Source: Prorocentrum cordatum
Lineage: Eukaryota; Sar; Dinophyceae; Prorocentrales; Prorocentraceae
Assembly (NCBI GenBank): GCA_963575745.1
Contig: CAUYUJ010000208.1
Span: 52,856 to 116,855, forward strand
Length of the DNA stretch: 64,000 nt
Direction of reading: 5' to 3'
A model generated the notes under the pieces. The model was not told the origin of the DNA. It saw only the letters and a list, made by a program, of their open reading frames with translations, and did no database searches. Position 1 is the stretch's first letter. Every line of letters begins with the position of its first letter. The position numbers and the translations under genes were made by a program. Of the stretch, positions 21,251-31,224 are shown piece after piece.

Positions 21251-22822
21251 ATGAAGCTCGCCGACCAGATCGCCGTTGCGACCCCGTGGGCGTCACCCAC
21301 GGTCGTTGAGGAAGTCGCCAAGTTTCTGGTTTCTTGCGATGTGTTCGCGATCTCATCTGTGCGGGCGGTTGGCGCACCGGAAAACTGGAGCGGCTACGTG
21401 AATCTGTCGCCCGACGCGCAGCGCGCGATCGCGCTCTTCGCGCGAGCAAAGCCGCCGCCGGGCCCGCCACCTGCGGCGGCGTTCGTGAGTGACGAGGTGC
21501 CTGCGGCGCCCGTGTGCGCTCAGCCGTGTGTCTCCTCCGCCGCTGGCTCCTCCTCTTCCTCCTCGTCCTCCTCCTCCTCCTCGTCCTCCTCGCCCCCCCC
21601 GCGGGCGGGTGGTAGGAGTCCAGCCGCGCAGGCACCCGCACGCCCGCAACAGGAGGGCGTACTCTCGCAGCGGCTGCAATTAGCGCGGGCGACGGCCGCG
21701 CTGAAAGCGTCGCCCCTGGGCTCGAGAAGAGGAGGCCCGCGCGCCGCAATTCGACGCCTGGCCGTTGCGCCGAGCGACCCCGAATTCAGGAAGCGCGCCT
21801 TATTCGGGGCCCGGTGCGCCGCCGTCCTCAACGGTGCCCCGCGCTCCATCGGCACGTGGACAGCCGGCCTGAGGTGCTGGTTCCGTTTCGCCAAATCGCA
21901 GCTCGGAAAAGGGGACAGCCCCCTCCCGCCAACTGCGGACGAGCTATGTCTTTGGGCTTTGTGCTTCTCGAACCCCGGCACTTTTGCCAATTACAAAGCC
22001 CAGGTCGACAAGGCCTGCACGCTGCTGGGCCTCGACCGCTCAGCGTTCAGCAGCCCCGCCGTTTCGCGCGCAAAGGCCGCGATCAAGCACCGTGCGCCCC
22101 AGCCTGACCCGCGACCTCCCCCTGTCACGCGGAAGGCGTTAGTCGCGATGTTGCCGCACGTGCCTGACCCTCAGGTGCGAGCGCTGTTCGTAGTCGCCTT
22201 CGCACTGGCCTTGAGGCTTCCCTCGGAGGCGCTGTTGATCAGCATAGGCGACCCAGCACGGGCGGCCAACTTCCGGTTCACGCAGGAGGAACTGGACCGC
22301 CCAGTGCCGACCATCGTGCTTTTCAACACGAGCGAGGCGGTCGTACTCCACCTCTCGAGGCGAAAGCATAAGCCCAGGCCTAGCGAAGTCAGGCGCTCGT
22401 GCTGGTGCAGCATCTGCACCGCGACCTGCCCAGTGCACGCCCCGCGCGCCCTACTGGGCGACCTCGCGCCGGGTGCGTCTCCTTTTGCCCACCTGGCAAA
22501 GCCGACCAGAGCCGGGCGCGTGCTCCCCGTGCCAGCAATTACCCGCAACCTGCGCAGGTCGGCGCAAGCGGCGGGCCTCCCCAATGCCGCCCGCATCACC
22601 TCGAAGTGCCTGCGGCGCGGCCACACGGAGACTCTCCGCCAAAGCGGGGGGAGCCTCGCCACCATCTTGAGAGCCGGCAACTGGAGGTCCGGCGCATTTA
22701 AGGCCTACCTGGACCAGCCTGCCCTGGAAGACGCGGCGACGGGCGAGGGCATGGCCCTCTCCGCCAGCGCGGGCCCTGAGGCCGCGGGCCATGACCCCGC
22801 AGGCGCTGCATCTCAGCCGTAA
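21251..22822 (+). CDS. Tyrosine recombinase (integrase) ORF4 of YR element 1
   Basis: 523 residues, uninterrupted. An N-terminal helical domain (about 1-65) is followed by a low-complexity Ser run (about 98-112), a core-binding domain with GTFANYKAQVDKAC (about 238-251), and the catalytic domain. The expected catalytic residues are present: Arg in ALRLPSEAL (about residue 323), the second Arg box in CLRRGHTETLRQSGG (about 455-469, with Lys in the H/K position), and GNWRSGAFKAYLD with the nucleophilic Tyr at about 485. The SCWCSICTATCPVH Cys cluster is shared with the second element. The enzyme should recombine the CTGTG core of the circular intermediate with the target. Plus strand, 195 bp after ORF3, and just upstream of B1. 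Confidence 0.9.
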   Translation: MKLADQIAVATPWASPTVVEEVAKFLVSCDVFAISSVRAVGAPENWSGYVNLSPDAQRAIALFARAKPPPGPPPAAAFVSDEVPAAPVCAQPCVSSAAGSSSSSSSSSSSSSSSPPPRAGGRSPAAQAPARPQQEGVLSQRLQLARATAALKASPLGSRRGGPRAAIRRLAVAPSDPEFRKRALFGARCAAVLNGAPRSIGTWTAGLRCWFRFAKSQLGKGDSPLPPTADELCLWALCFSNPGTFANYKAQVDKACTLLGLDRSAFSSPAVSRAKAAIKHRAPQPDPRPPPVTRKALVAMLPHVPDPQVRALFVVAFALALRLPSEALLISIGDPARAANFRFTQEELDRPVPTIVLFNTSEAVVLHLSRRKHKPRPSEVRRSCWCSICTATCPVHAPRALLGDLAPGASPFAHLAKPTRAGRVLPVPAITRNLRRSAQAAGLPNAARITSKCLRRGHTETLRQSGGSLATILRAGNWRSGAFKAYLDQPALEDAATGEGMALSASAGPEAAGHDPAGAASQP

Positions 22823-22927
22823 TGCGCGCTCGTCGCGCCCTTCATCCCGCACGCGGTAAGAAACGTCGCGACGTTGGCAGTGGGGGCGCGCGCACACGAC
22901 GGCTGACGCCGGCCTGCTGTTGCATTG

Positions 22928-23082
22928 GGTTGTAGCAGCCAGGCGTCGCCGTCGAGGCGCGCGCCGCCACCGCCTTGTGCTCGGCGGGGGCGGCGCCGCC
23001 CGACGCGCCGCCGCACCCATCGCAGGATGGTTGCTGCGACCGCGTGGCGGACGCCGCAGAGCGCCGCGCCCGCAGCGCTGTG
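22928..23082 (+). repeat. Split direct repeat B1 of YR element 1
   Basis: It begins GGGTTGTAGCAGCCAGG and ends CGCAGCGCTGTG. It matches 23,485-23,640. Its last five bases (CTGTG) are also the first five of A2. Confidence 0.92.
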
Positions 23083-23468
23083 GTGAGCGAACAGCCGAGG
23101 CACGAATGCTGTCTCGCGGGCACAGCAGCGAGGACGCGATGCGCGTGCGTCCGCGCGCCCCGCAGCGAGCGCGTGAGGTTGCGAGGGGCGCTTCGCCGCG
23201 AGGCGACGACACGCGAAACGCGAGAAAGATGGAGCCGCGGTTTTGTCGGATGCGCCGCGGCTAGGTCGCCGCGGAGGGAGCGCACGCGAGCGTTCACCGC
23301 GGCACCGGCCAGCCTTGCCGCGCACAGGAACAGTCATGCGTGGCGGCTAGGCCGCCGCGGAGGGAGCGCGCGCGACCCGTCCGCGGCGCCGACCAGCCTT
23401 GCCGCTCGCAGGTTCCATAATTGTTTGCGGCAGGCGGGGCGCCCATCTTCCTGTGGGCGCGTTTCGCC
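23078..23468 (+). repeat. Split direct repeat A2 of YR element 1
   Basis: Second copy of A (12,995-13,385), overlapping B1 by the CTGTG core. It is separated from B2 by 16 unique bases (23,469-23,484). Confidence 0.92.
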
Positions 23469-23484
23469 CCACCCACATCCGCCC

Positions 23485-23640
23485 GGGTTGTAGCAGCCAG
23501 GCGTCGCCGTCGAGGCGCGCGCCGCCACCGCCTTGTGCTCGGCGGGGGCGGCGCCGCCCGACGCGCCGCCGCACCCATCGCAGGATGGTTGCTGCGACCG
23601 CGTGGCGGACGCCGCAGAGCGCCGCGCCCGCAGCGCTGTG
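23485..23640 (+). repeat. Split direct repeat B2 of YR element 1
   Basis: Second copy of B, ending with the core CTGTG at 23,636-23,640. The next base (23,641) resumes the interrupted Helitron gene, so this is the right end of the element. Confidence 0.92.
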
Positions 23641-24154
23641 CTCCGTACAAGGCGCGCAAAGCCTTCGCCCGGCTTTTGCTCAAGCCGTAATCCTTCGCGA
23701 GGTCGCCCGTCCGCGTGCCGCCCCGCACTGCCTCCGCGATCCGCGCGTGCTCCGCGGCTCCCAGCGTCGCTCGGCTCCGCGACCGTCCTCGCGCAGCTGC
23801 TGCCGCCGCCTGCTTGCCACGCGCGCGGCGCGCGGCCCGCGGTGGCGGCGCAGCGGCCCTTGGGGCCCGATTCGGCGTCAGTGGCGCCGCGCCCTGGCAG
23901 CCGCACTGGCTGCGCAACGCCCGCCCGCGTCGCTTGCTCACCCCGACGTCCCTGATGAGGTCGCCCACTGTCGCGCCGCCCCGCACCGCCTCCGCGATGC
24001 GCGCGTGCTCCGCGGGCCCGAGAGTCACTCGGCGCGGGGCCTGCGCAGGACCAGCCGCCGCGACCCGCCGACGCCGGCGAAGACCGCCGGCTGCGCCAGA
24101 GGACGCGGGCGCCTCGATGGCCGCCGCTGGGCGCTTGCGAACCAGGCGAGCCAT
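23641..24154 (-). pseudogene. Helitron-type gene, 5' part, with helix-turn-helix-like repeats
   Basis: Minus strand. The chosen start at 24,154 gives MARLVRKRPAAAIEAP, a basic N-terminus. Two units then follow, each with the pattern LGxAEHARIAEAVRGG...DL..D.G.SK.R.RALR; in the first unit they continue into Q(C)...GAAPLTP. The second unit is cut by the YR element right after the codons GGA GCA CAG. A third unit and the start of another lie on the far side (12,994 downwards). The repeated unit looks like a helix-turn-helix DNA-binding module by length and by the DL..D.G.S helix pair; this is inferred. The piece belongs with 8,088-12,994; together they encode the N-terminal repeats, Cys-rich fingers, Rep-like domain and helicase. 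Confidence 0.75.
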
Positions 24155-24417
24155 GTCGGCGCGCCCGCGAGGCGGGTCCAGTGGGTAAGGTTCGCGTGAG
24201 CAATCCTCTACAGCCCCAATGGCTACGGAGAGAAGAGAGCCAGGGGGGCGGTGCTCTGTCCCACCAAGGACGCGCTTGGGAGCCTCAGCCCGTTGGGGGG
24301 CCCAAGGCGGTGCTAGGCTGACCCAGGAGGCTACCAAGACGGTGCTCGGGGAGGGGGGGCTCGTTGGGGCGCGCTGGCCTCTCATGGCCCGCCTCCACAG
24401 AGACGGGCCGCGCTGCG

Positions 24418-24900
24418 TTATGCATCGCCAAGGCGTCGACCAGGCGCTGCGGGAAGATGCCCGTTTTGTCCTCGTGCACGCGTCGCATCGCCTTTGCATC
24501 GACCTGCGCGTGCCGCGTCGCAGTTCCAACGATGCAAACGGGCCCCCCCCCCCCTCAGGGATGCAACGGGCCACCCCGTGCGCTTCGCGTCTGGCTGGTC
24601 TATGCATCGCCAACGCATCGGCAAGGTGCCGCGCGATGCCGCCCGTTTTGTCGCTCCGCGCGCGCGCGTCGCATCGCCTTTGCATCGGCCTTCGCGCGCC
24701 GCGTCGCGGTGCGACGCAAACAAACTTGGGGGCTCTGCCCCCAAGCCAAGAACCGTCTCGCGCGCCCCGTGTCAAGCTGGGGTTTGCATCGCCAAGGCAT
24801 CGGTGCTGCGCTTCGCGTACGCGCATCGCATCGCCCTTGCATCGGCCATCGCGCTCCTCGGCGCGGTGTCGAGGAAGCCCATGCGGACCTCTCGCCTCGA
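24418..24900. repeat. Three units of a dispersed TGCATCGCCAA...CATCGCCTTTGCATCG repeat
   Basis: Units start near 24,418, 24,598 and 24,782. Each has TGCATCGCCAAGGCGTCG (or close) and, 60-80 bp later, CGCATCGCCTTTGCATCGGCC. The same pair of words occurs inside the direct repeats at about 6,757 and 7,519. No coding evidence. Confidence 0.75.
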
Positions 24901-26229
24901 AGCAACGAACTATTCCGCGCGTGCGACGCTCCGCAATTCCATGAGAATTAACCGCCGCTGGGCGGTGTCCCTGCGACGCACAGGGACTCGCGTCTATTTA
25001 CGTTATTATTCAAATCGCGTCTACAATCTGCTGCCAAGCAAAGAAACGCGGCCCTGTCGGCGTGCTGCGCCCGCGCGCGCGCCATCCACATCCTGTGCGC
25101 CTCTCAAATCGCCTGCGGCGGCGAAAGAAAATCGCGACCCGCCCGTCGCGGAAGCGCGCGGCAGAAGGAGCCAGCGTGCCCGCGCGATCGCACCCAAATC
25201 TTTACACGTACAAGCGACGCGCAAACAGCGCGCGAAAACGGTCGCGGCCCCTCAACGTGACGCGCCGTCCCTCTCTGGCAGCGCGCTTGCCGCAGGGGGC
25301 ATTCGGTGGGTAAGGGCGTCGCGTTTGGCAAAGACCGTCGCCCACTCGCGCGAAGCTGGGAGACCGCGGAACCGATTTGCGCATCGCCGATGTCACCGCG
25401 CACGCGCGTCCGTTGAAAGGGGGCCCGATGCCGAGGCTGCATCGCCGATGCGTCCCGGCCGCGAAGATCCATATTGCTAACATGCGACGCGCATCGCCGA
25501 TGCCATCGTGCGTCGTGTCGGATGACGGAGCGCAGCGCTGCAGAAGCATTTGAGAAGTGAGTCGTACACAGAATTGAAAATCCTCATAATTGCAGTTTTA
25601 CTTAGTTTTTTGTTCTTTTTTTTTCTTGGTCTCCTTTGGGCGCTCTTTGGGTTCGTGGGCCCGCGGCTCATCCTAAAGCGCGCCTGGTTTGTGGGCCAGA
25701 GGCGTCTTCGAAGCGTGGTGGTCTCTCGGGATGCATATGGGACGTTTACTTGGGTGTCTGCTTGTACGTCAGGGCTCTTCAGGATTCATCTGCCTTCCTC
25801 AGGATGTATCAGTTTTCGGTTTTTAGGGACTGACCCAGGTGTTCTTAGTTTTCCTTTCAACTTCTTCAGGATTCCAGGATGTCTAAATATTCAATCGGAT
25901 TCTGCATGTTTTCCTCATCCTCGTCAAGATAAATTTTCAGGTTGCCTTTGGGTTCCTCGGGATCCCACAGGGATATGCAGGACTTTCAAGGTTCAGTCGC
26001 ACGTGCTCAGGACGTCCAGTTTCTTTGGGATATCGTTGGGTTGTTGAAACTATTGGGGGTTAGTCGGGGTGTTCCTGGTGCGCCGAGGATATAATTTGGT
26101 TTTCTTCGGCGTGGGGGGGCCATGCTATTCAGAATAGAACTCACGATGCGTTTAAATCTTCGGGCAACTTTGACCATAAAAAGAAAAATAGCCATGCGTA
26201 GAGGATGCAGGATCTGATACATTACGCTA
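24901..26229. other. No gene recognised; AT-richer patch 25,550-26,100
   Basis: GC content falls sharply after 25,540, with T-runs and CAGGA/TTTCAGG words. GCATCGCCGATG occurs three times at about 25,380-25,505. I find no domain or convincing exon in either strand. Confidence 0.5.
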
Positions 26230-27470
26230 CTCTAATACATTACAACACGCGAACACAATATACTAATACACTGCACACCTACCCCGTACTAATACACGAC
26301 GCGACTACATTAATCCACGCTATCACGCTGTGCGCGTGACATTTACGTCGGAACCATTCATACGCGACGTTCAACGCTCGATCTTTATCGCGCGACACTT
26401 ATCCACGAATCCACTTCATTAGCACACCGCGCAAATGCATCGCTCGAACACACTACTCCACACTAGCACACTCTACGCGGCACGTAACGCGGGACTTTTC
26501 GTACGCGATACTCAGCGCGCAACGCTTGGCGCGCGGCACATGTTACGAGACATTGTCAATTGTTTTAAACAGCGAACTGCATAGCACTTAATGCGCGATA
26601 ATACGCGGCATTTAATGCGCGACGCTTTCATTCATGCGCGACACTGAAGCACAACGCGTTCTACATTACAGCCCGTGCGCTACACATAATACACGATAGT
26701 ATATATATAGGACATTTCAACCACGGCAATGGGTAGTGTATTACGACTGCGCATGACTAAGACTGAGCACGCGATAATTAGCGCACGGCGCTCGGCCCAT
26801 TACACATATCGGCATCGCGCGACATCCCGCGCGCGACAATTACACAGTATACGCGACACTTTGCACACGACGTTTTGCGCGCGCCACTCAAGACACGACA
26901 CCTAGGACACTACGCTTAATACGCGACACTAAAAGGCACGACGCGTAAGGCACAACAATTTAAACGCGATGGGCAACCCACTACAGCTAACGCACTACAT
27001 TTTCCACGCGAGACCTGGTACACTACGGCTCTTACGCTACACTAAATACGCTACAATTGCTACAATGCATCAGGCGTGCGGCACTGAAGATGAGGCGCGA
27101 ATGTTTTTGCATTACAGATCGCACACGAGCTTATATTAAGTTGAAGGCACGACATAAGCTGCACTAAATGTAATACGACAGATACGACGCTAAATCTGCC
27201 ACTACAGTACGCGCCAAACGAATACACTACATTACAACACGATGCGAATACACTACGCTAACACGCTAATATAGTACACAATACAACTGCACGGCGCCAA
27301 TGCACTACACGAACCTATTGCGTAATCAACCTGCGCTACTACACGACGCGCCGGCCCTACGTTATTACGGCAGCTAATGGTACACCGCTACGCGACACTT
27401 ACTTAATGCGCGACACTGAGCACGCGATGTTTAGTACGCGACACTTTACGACGCGCTGCCTAGTCCACGA
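26230..27470. repeat. Degenerate satellite of ACACTA / CGCGACACT words
   Basis: About 1.2 kb built of variants of ATACACTAC, CGCGACACTT, TACACGAC and GCACGCGATA, without a fixed period. No open frame of note. The reverse-complement vocabulary appears at 27,720-27,960. Confidence 0.75.
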
Positions 27471-27474
27471 CGCT

Positions 27475-27715
27475 GGTGCCGTCTTGGGGCAATCTGGGGC
27501 CTCTCGCGGGGCTCTCTTTGGCCACCCCCAGGCCTTCTTGAGGCATTGGCAAGCTGACGGGGGCGAAACGGCGGGAAGGCAACAAACATTGAGTGCCTTT
27601 ATGGTTGCGATGGGTTATGGCTTCTCGGAGGCTCACATTTGAAAGCTTCGCGGCTCGAAAAATGACTTCTTGGGCTCTCTGAAGGCCCCCCTGGAACCAT
27701 GCAACAACACGAATC
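27475..27715. repeat. Fragment of the dispersed CTTGGGG/GGCCTTCTTGAGG family
   Basis: This is an island of GC-rich sequence (CTTGGGGCAATCTGGGGCC, GGCCTTCTTGAGGCATTGGC, TTCTTGGGCTCTCTGAAGG) inside the degenerate satellite. It is related in vocabulary to 30,790-30,935, 31,225-31,740 and 41,720-42,110. Confidence 0.55.
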
Positions 27716-27719
27716 ATAA

Positions 27720-27960
27720 TTGTTGATGTCGTGGCATGAATTGGCGTAGCACGTCCGTGTCGCGTATTCGCGTAGCGTTGTCGTGCAGTGTCTTCGTAGA
27801 GCGCATGAGTGAAGGGTAGTATTGTAGTGTATGTGTGTAGTGCATTAGCGCAGGGTGTTCGCGTAGTATCAGGTGTTAGTGTATTCGTGTAATACGTTGT
27901 TATAATGTTTTGGTGTAGTGCGTTCGCGTGGTGTACTAAGTCGCGCATGCGTGTTTTATT
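27720..27960. repeat. Degenerate satellite, inverted relative to 26,230-27,470
   Basis: Words such as GTGTAGTGC, GTGTATTCG and GTAATACGTTG are reverse complements of those left of the island, so the satellite changes strand across 27,475-27,715. Confidence 0.65.
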
Positions 27961-28189
27961 GAGAATTCGGTGTGGCTGCAGCGCACTCCCATGCATGTCA
28001 GTGAATATATTGTTGGGGTTTGGTTATGCTGGGTTCTTTTGGGCGTGGGCCCCTCTGGAACCCCCAAAGCCCCTCATGAACCCCCTGGGTTTCGCGTGGC
28101 CACCCCCCAGGATCCACAGGGACCCTCTGTGATTCCCCAGGTTTCCTCATGGCTTCCCAGAGAACGGTTACTTACGGGCCCCTACTGTC

Positions 28190-28470
28190 CAGTCTGTTTT
28201 CTGATGCCCTCTACGTCCCCATACGGTCCCCAGTTGCTCCCTGCTGCCCCTCGCGGACCCCTACGGTCCCCTCTGTCTTATGCGGCCCCGTCGGTCCCCT
28301 ACGGCCTCCCGCTGTCCCCTGCGGTCCACTGCGGGCCCCTACGGACCCCGACGGTTCCTTGCGGTCCCCTGCGGCCCCCTGCGGTCCCCTACGGTGCCCT
28401 ATTGTCGCTTTGGTCGTCTGCGGTCCCCTACGGCCCCCTACGGTCCCCATCTGTCCCTTACTGTTCCCCG
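28190..28470. repeat. Minisatellite of CCCCTACGGTCCC / CCCTGCGGTCC units
   Basis: Units of roughly 10-20 bp ending CGGTCCCC or CGGCCCCC are repeated across about 280 bp. Long open frames here are Pro/Thr/Ser-rich and non-coding in appearance. 28,471-29,050 is pyrimidine-rich, then GCATT-rich, without a gene. Confidence 0.8.
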
Positions 28471-29142
28471 CGACCATCGTCATCGTCGCCGCCGCCGTCG
28501 CCAGCCCGTCTCTTTATACGTATGCCCTCGCCCTCATGCTTCTCGCCCCCTCACCCCCCCCGTTCAGCCCCCCCCCCCCCGCGACCTCGACTCCGCCGCT
28601 CCCTTCACCCCTCCGCCTGGTGTGCAAGTATGCATCCGCTTTCCCGCATCTTGCCCCCTCGCCGTGCCATCCTCAACCTTGCCCTCGACAGACCAGGTTG
28701 CTCTGCCGTGTGTGTACAATTACTATCTTGCCCCCGCGTCCCCTGCCCTGCCACATCCTGGTGAATTGATACGCCTTGCCCTCGTCATTCCGTTCACAGC
28801 AAGAGGGGGTGCGCATATGTGCAGCGCGCGGTTGTGCCTGTACGGTTGGGCCCAGCGTCGGCGAACATTCATACACGATCTGCGCCCGTTGCATGTACTT
28901 GCATTGTGCATTGCATTGTGAGACTGACATTGCATGGCGGTGCATTCATGTGATGTGGTATGTGTTGCGTAGGCTTGCATTGCCCACGCAATCAGTGCAT
29001 GTCCTGCGTTGCCTGAAGTGCATTGCGATGCGCGTCAGTGCAGGGATGCATCATGATCCGCATTGCTTGTTTGGCTCAGCAGCTAAACCTGCACGTCTTC
29101 GCCGCGCACGGGGCTGTCCGCATACCGAACACAGGACAGACG

Positions 29143-29745
29143 ATGGGCAAAAAGCGTAGCAAATCGAGCAGTGGCCCAGATCACATTCAGAGCTTGTTGA
29201 CTTCTGGCATGAAGGCGTATTATGGTAAAAGTGATGATATTAAAAAAGAAAGGGCTCAGATTCAGACGACGAGTCTGATGATTACATATATGAGGCAGAG
29301 ATCGAGCTTCGATCACGCCACCGCAAGTACGACACACTAACGATCAAACAGGTAGAGTATATTATCCTGAATTTGAAAGGTGTCGGAATGACAGCAGAGG
29401 ATCTCGGTGAGCTTGGATCCAAGAGTTCGTTTCACATGAGGCAGGTTCGAGGGACCATGATCAATCGTTACACAGACAGGAACAAAGCAAAAGAGCATAG
29501 CGAAGCATTGGCAAACTTTCGGACGACCCAGGGCTCAAATTACAAACAACGGTGCCTCAAGCTTTTATGTTGTGCTCTGAACGTTCCAGCTTCAAAGCAA
29601 TTCAGGGCAGATAAAGACACTACGATGGGGCACCAGATGACCGTGTGGCAAGAGCAGTGGAACAAGCGCAAGAATGACCGACCCTTTTTTGCTTGCACTG
29701 CCGCGTGCATTAGCGCAAATGCCCTCCCTCCCCTCAGGTCCCAGT
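29143..29745 (+). CDS. Unrecognised gene, Lys/acidic-rich, broken near 29,245
   Basis: No family recognised. The start at 29,143 gives MGKKRSKSSSGPDHIQSLL. The frame changes near the A-run and ATT at 29,235-29,265. The continuing frame reads DSDDESDDYIYEAEIELRS, then QVEYIILNLKGVGM, TAEDLGELGSKSSF and MTVWQEQWNKRKND, and stops at 29,745. Composition is unlike the surrounding repeats: lower GC, mixed polar and hydrophobic residues, a Ser/Asp acidic patch, then helices. This is what supports coding. The frame change could be a small intron, a sequencing error at the A-run or a real break. A nuclear protein is possible from the basic N-terminus and acidic patch, but that is only a guess. Confidence 0.45.
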
Positions 29746-29884
29746 AAATGATGTGGTGCTGCGTTCATTGTAGTGCGTTGCGTTGCGTTGCATTGTCGAG
29801 TGCGTTGCGTAAGCGTTCGCTACCCTGGGAAGTGCTGTGCGCACTGCGCCGCGCGAATGAACGTGCACTCGGCGATCAACACAC

Positions 29885-30425
29885 TCAAACCGATAGTAAG
29901 ATCGATAGTGATATTAGGAATGAGATCGATAATGAAACCGGTGATTCTACCACTTGCATGGTCGATGGTATCGATAGTGGGATCGCTCGCATTGCCCTCT
30001 GCGTGTCGCTCAACGTCCACACCCCTCACCCGTTTGAGCAATCGTGGCTAGGTCTTGTCAGAAATGTGGGCATGCGGGGGGGGCAGAGGGGAGCAGGAAG
30101 TGAATGAGGGTGATGATGTGGATGAGGATGGTGAGGAGCTGGTGCCGTGGCCCGCAAACGTCAAATACGGGCCCTCGGCGGTCGATTGAGAACTTCAGTC
30201 CTCTGTCCTCGGCTCGATTCCCGCACTTTGGCCTCGGATCCTCGACCCCCGAGTCTCGACCCTCAGCCTCCGATGCTCATTCACAGTGCATCGGCCCTCG
30301 CACTTCAATCATCGGTCATTTTGCTATGAGCCACGGGGTCCCGCAACCAATCGCACTATCGATCCCAGTGCCGATCTCACTGTCAATCTGATAATCTCAC
30401 TATCGATCCCACTATCGATTAGCAA
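29885..30425. repeat. Clusters of ATCGATAGTGATC / CACTATCGATC words
   Basis: GATCGATAGTGATATTAGG-type words at about 29,895-29,985 and CACTATCGATCCCA-type words at about 30,353-30,420 face each other in opposite orientation. The second vocabulary recurs at 52,370-52,510 and 57,770-57,935. Confidence 0.6.
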
Positions 30426-30426
30426 C

Positions 30427-30654
30427 ATGATCAGCACCATTCTCGCCGTAGTCGTCGTCGTCGCCGTCGTCCTCGGCGCCCCCGTTTCGCCATGCCAATG
30501 TCTGGCCGCCGAGGAGGGCGTCCGCGAGGTGAAAGACATGTACGAGTCATTGAAGAGGCAGGCTGATGAGGACGTGGAGGGAGGGAAGGGGAGGGAAGAG
30601 GCAGCGGCTGAAAAGAGGAGCGTGCAAGGGGAATGGGAGGGGAGCGTCATGTAG
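30427..30654 (+). CDS. Short ORF with signal-peptide-like N-terminus
   Basis: 75 residues from ATG at 30,427. The first about 18 residues (MISTILAVVVVVAVVLGA) form a hydrophobic core, followed by PVSPCQCLAAEEG, a plausible cleavage region. The next 25 residues are a charged helix (VREVKDMYESLKRQADEDVE). The remainder is Gly/Glu/Arg-rich and may be intron read-through. It could be the first exon of a secreted or membrane-targeted protein. No family is recognised and no partner exon is identified. Confidence 0.4.
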   Translation: MISTILAVVVVVAVVLGAPVSPCQCLAAEEGVREVKDMYESLKRQADEDVEGGKGREEAAAEKRSVQGEWEGSVM

Positions 30655-30789
30655 GATTGTATCGAAGACGCCTACGGCGAATCATCGCCGCCCCCTGCAA
30701 TTGTGGAAGCGCCTATGTGGCCGAACGTTGAGGCCAGACCTGCCAAGCTATCGGACCACGTGGCCCCCGAATCGGTTTGAAAAGCCTTC

Positions 30790-30935
30790 GGGGAACACGT
30801 GGGCATCTTGAAGGTCATCCTGGCAGCCTGGAGGCCATTTTGATCCTTTTCGGGCCTTCTTGGAGGACGTCTTGGGGGGCTCTTGGGCCGTCTTGGAGGC
30901 CATCTTCAGCATCTTGGAGTTCAGGGCAGGGGGCA
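30790..30935. repeat. Dispersed CTTGGAGGxC(C)xTCTTGGGG family member
   Basis: It contains TCTTGGAGGACGTCTTGGGG, then TCTTGGGCCGTCTTGGAGGCC. It has the same vocabulary as 27,475-27,715 and 41,720-42,110, and is the reverse complement of 31,225-31,740. Confidence 0.6.
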
Positions 30936-31224
30936 TCAGAAGCATGGGGGTAACTCCACTTCGTGCCTCGTGGCGCCGTGGTGGGCATTGCAGAGTTGAA
31001 AGTAGGTTGGCATAGGGTGCACTAGAGTACGTGGTGGAATGCCTAGGGGAAGCGTTATCTAGCATGGAGTTGCGTAAATAACAGGTGTAGCATGTAGGTC
31101 AGAGTAGAGTAGTTCGAGCCTGAGTTGCGCGCGCAGCACAGGGTTAAGCTGAGGTGAGTAGACCAGCAAAGCAGCGCTTCGTGTAGATTGGGCGAGGTGG
31201 TCTAGACATGAGCACACCGTCGTG

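Larger units (their letters stand above)
12995..23640 (+). mobile_element. Complete YR retrotransposon with split direct repeats (PAT/Ngaro-like), inserted in a Helitron gene
   Basis: Seen: a 391-bp repeat (A) occurs at 12,995-13,385 and 23,078-23,468. A 155/156-bp repeat (B) occurs at 22,928-23,082 and 23,485-23,640. The order A1 - ORFs - B1 - A2 - B2 is the split-direct-repeat layout known from PAT, kangaroo and Ngaro elements, which replicate through a circular DNA and integrate with a tyrosine recombinase. The word CTGTG is the first base block of A1, the B1/A2 overlap and the end of B2, as expected for the recombination core. Four plus-strand ORFs lie inside: Gag-like 16,092-17,610, RT-RNase H 17,844-20,483, small ORF 20,573-21,055, recombinase 21,251-22,822. 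No target-site duplication other than the core is present. Excision of one core-to-core interval restores the Helitron frame exactly (GCA CAG | TGC GCC). All boundaries were found by direct comparison of the repeats. Confidence 0.93.
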
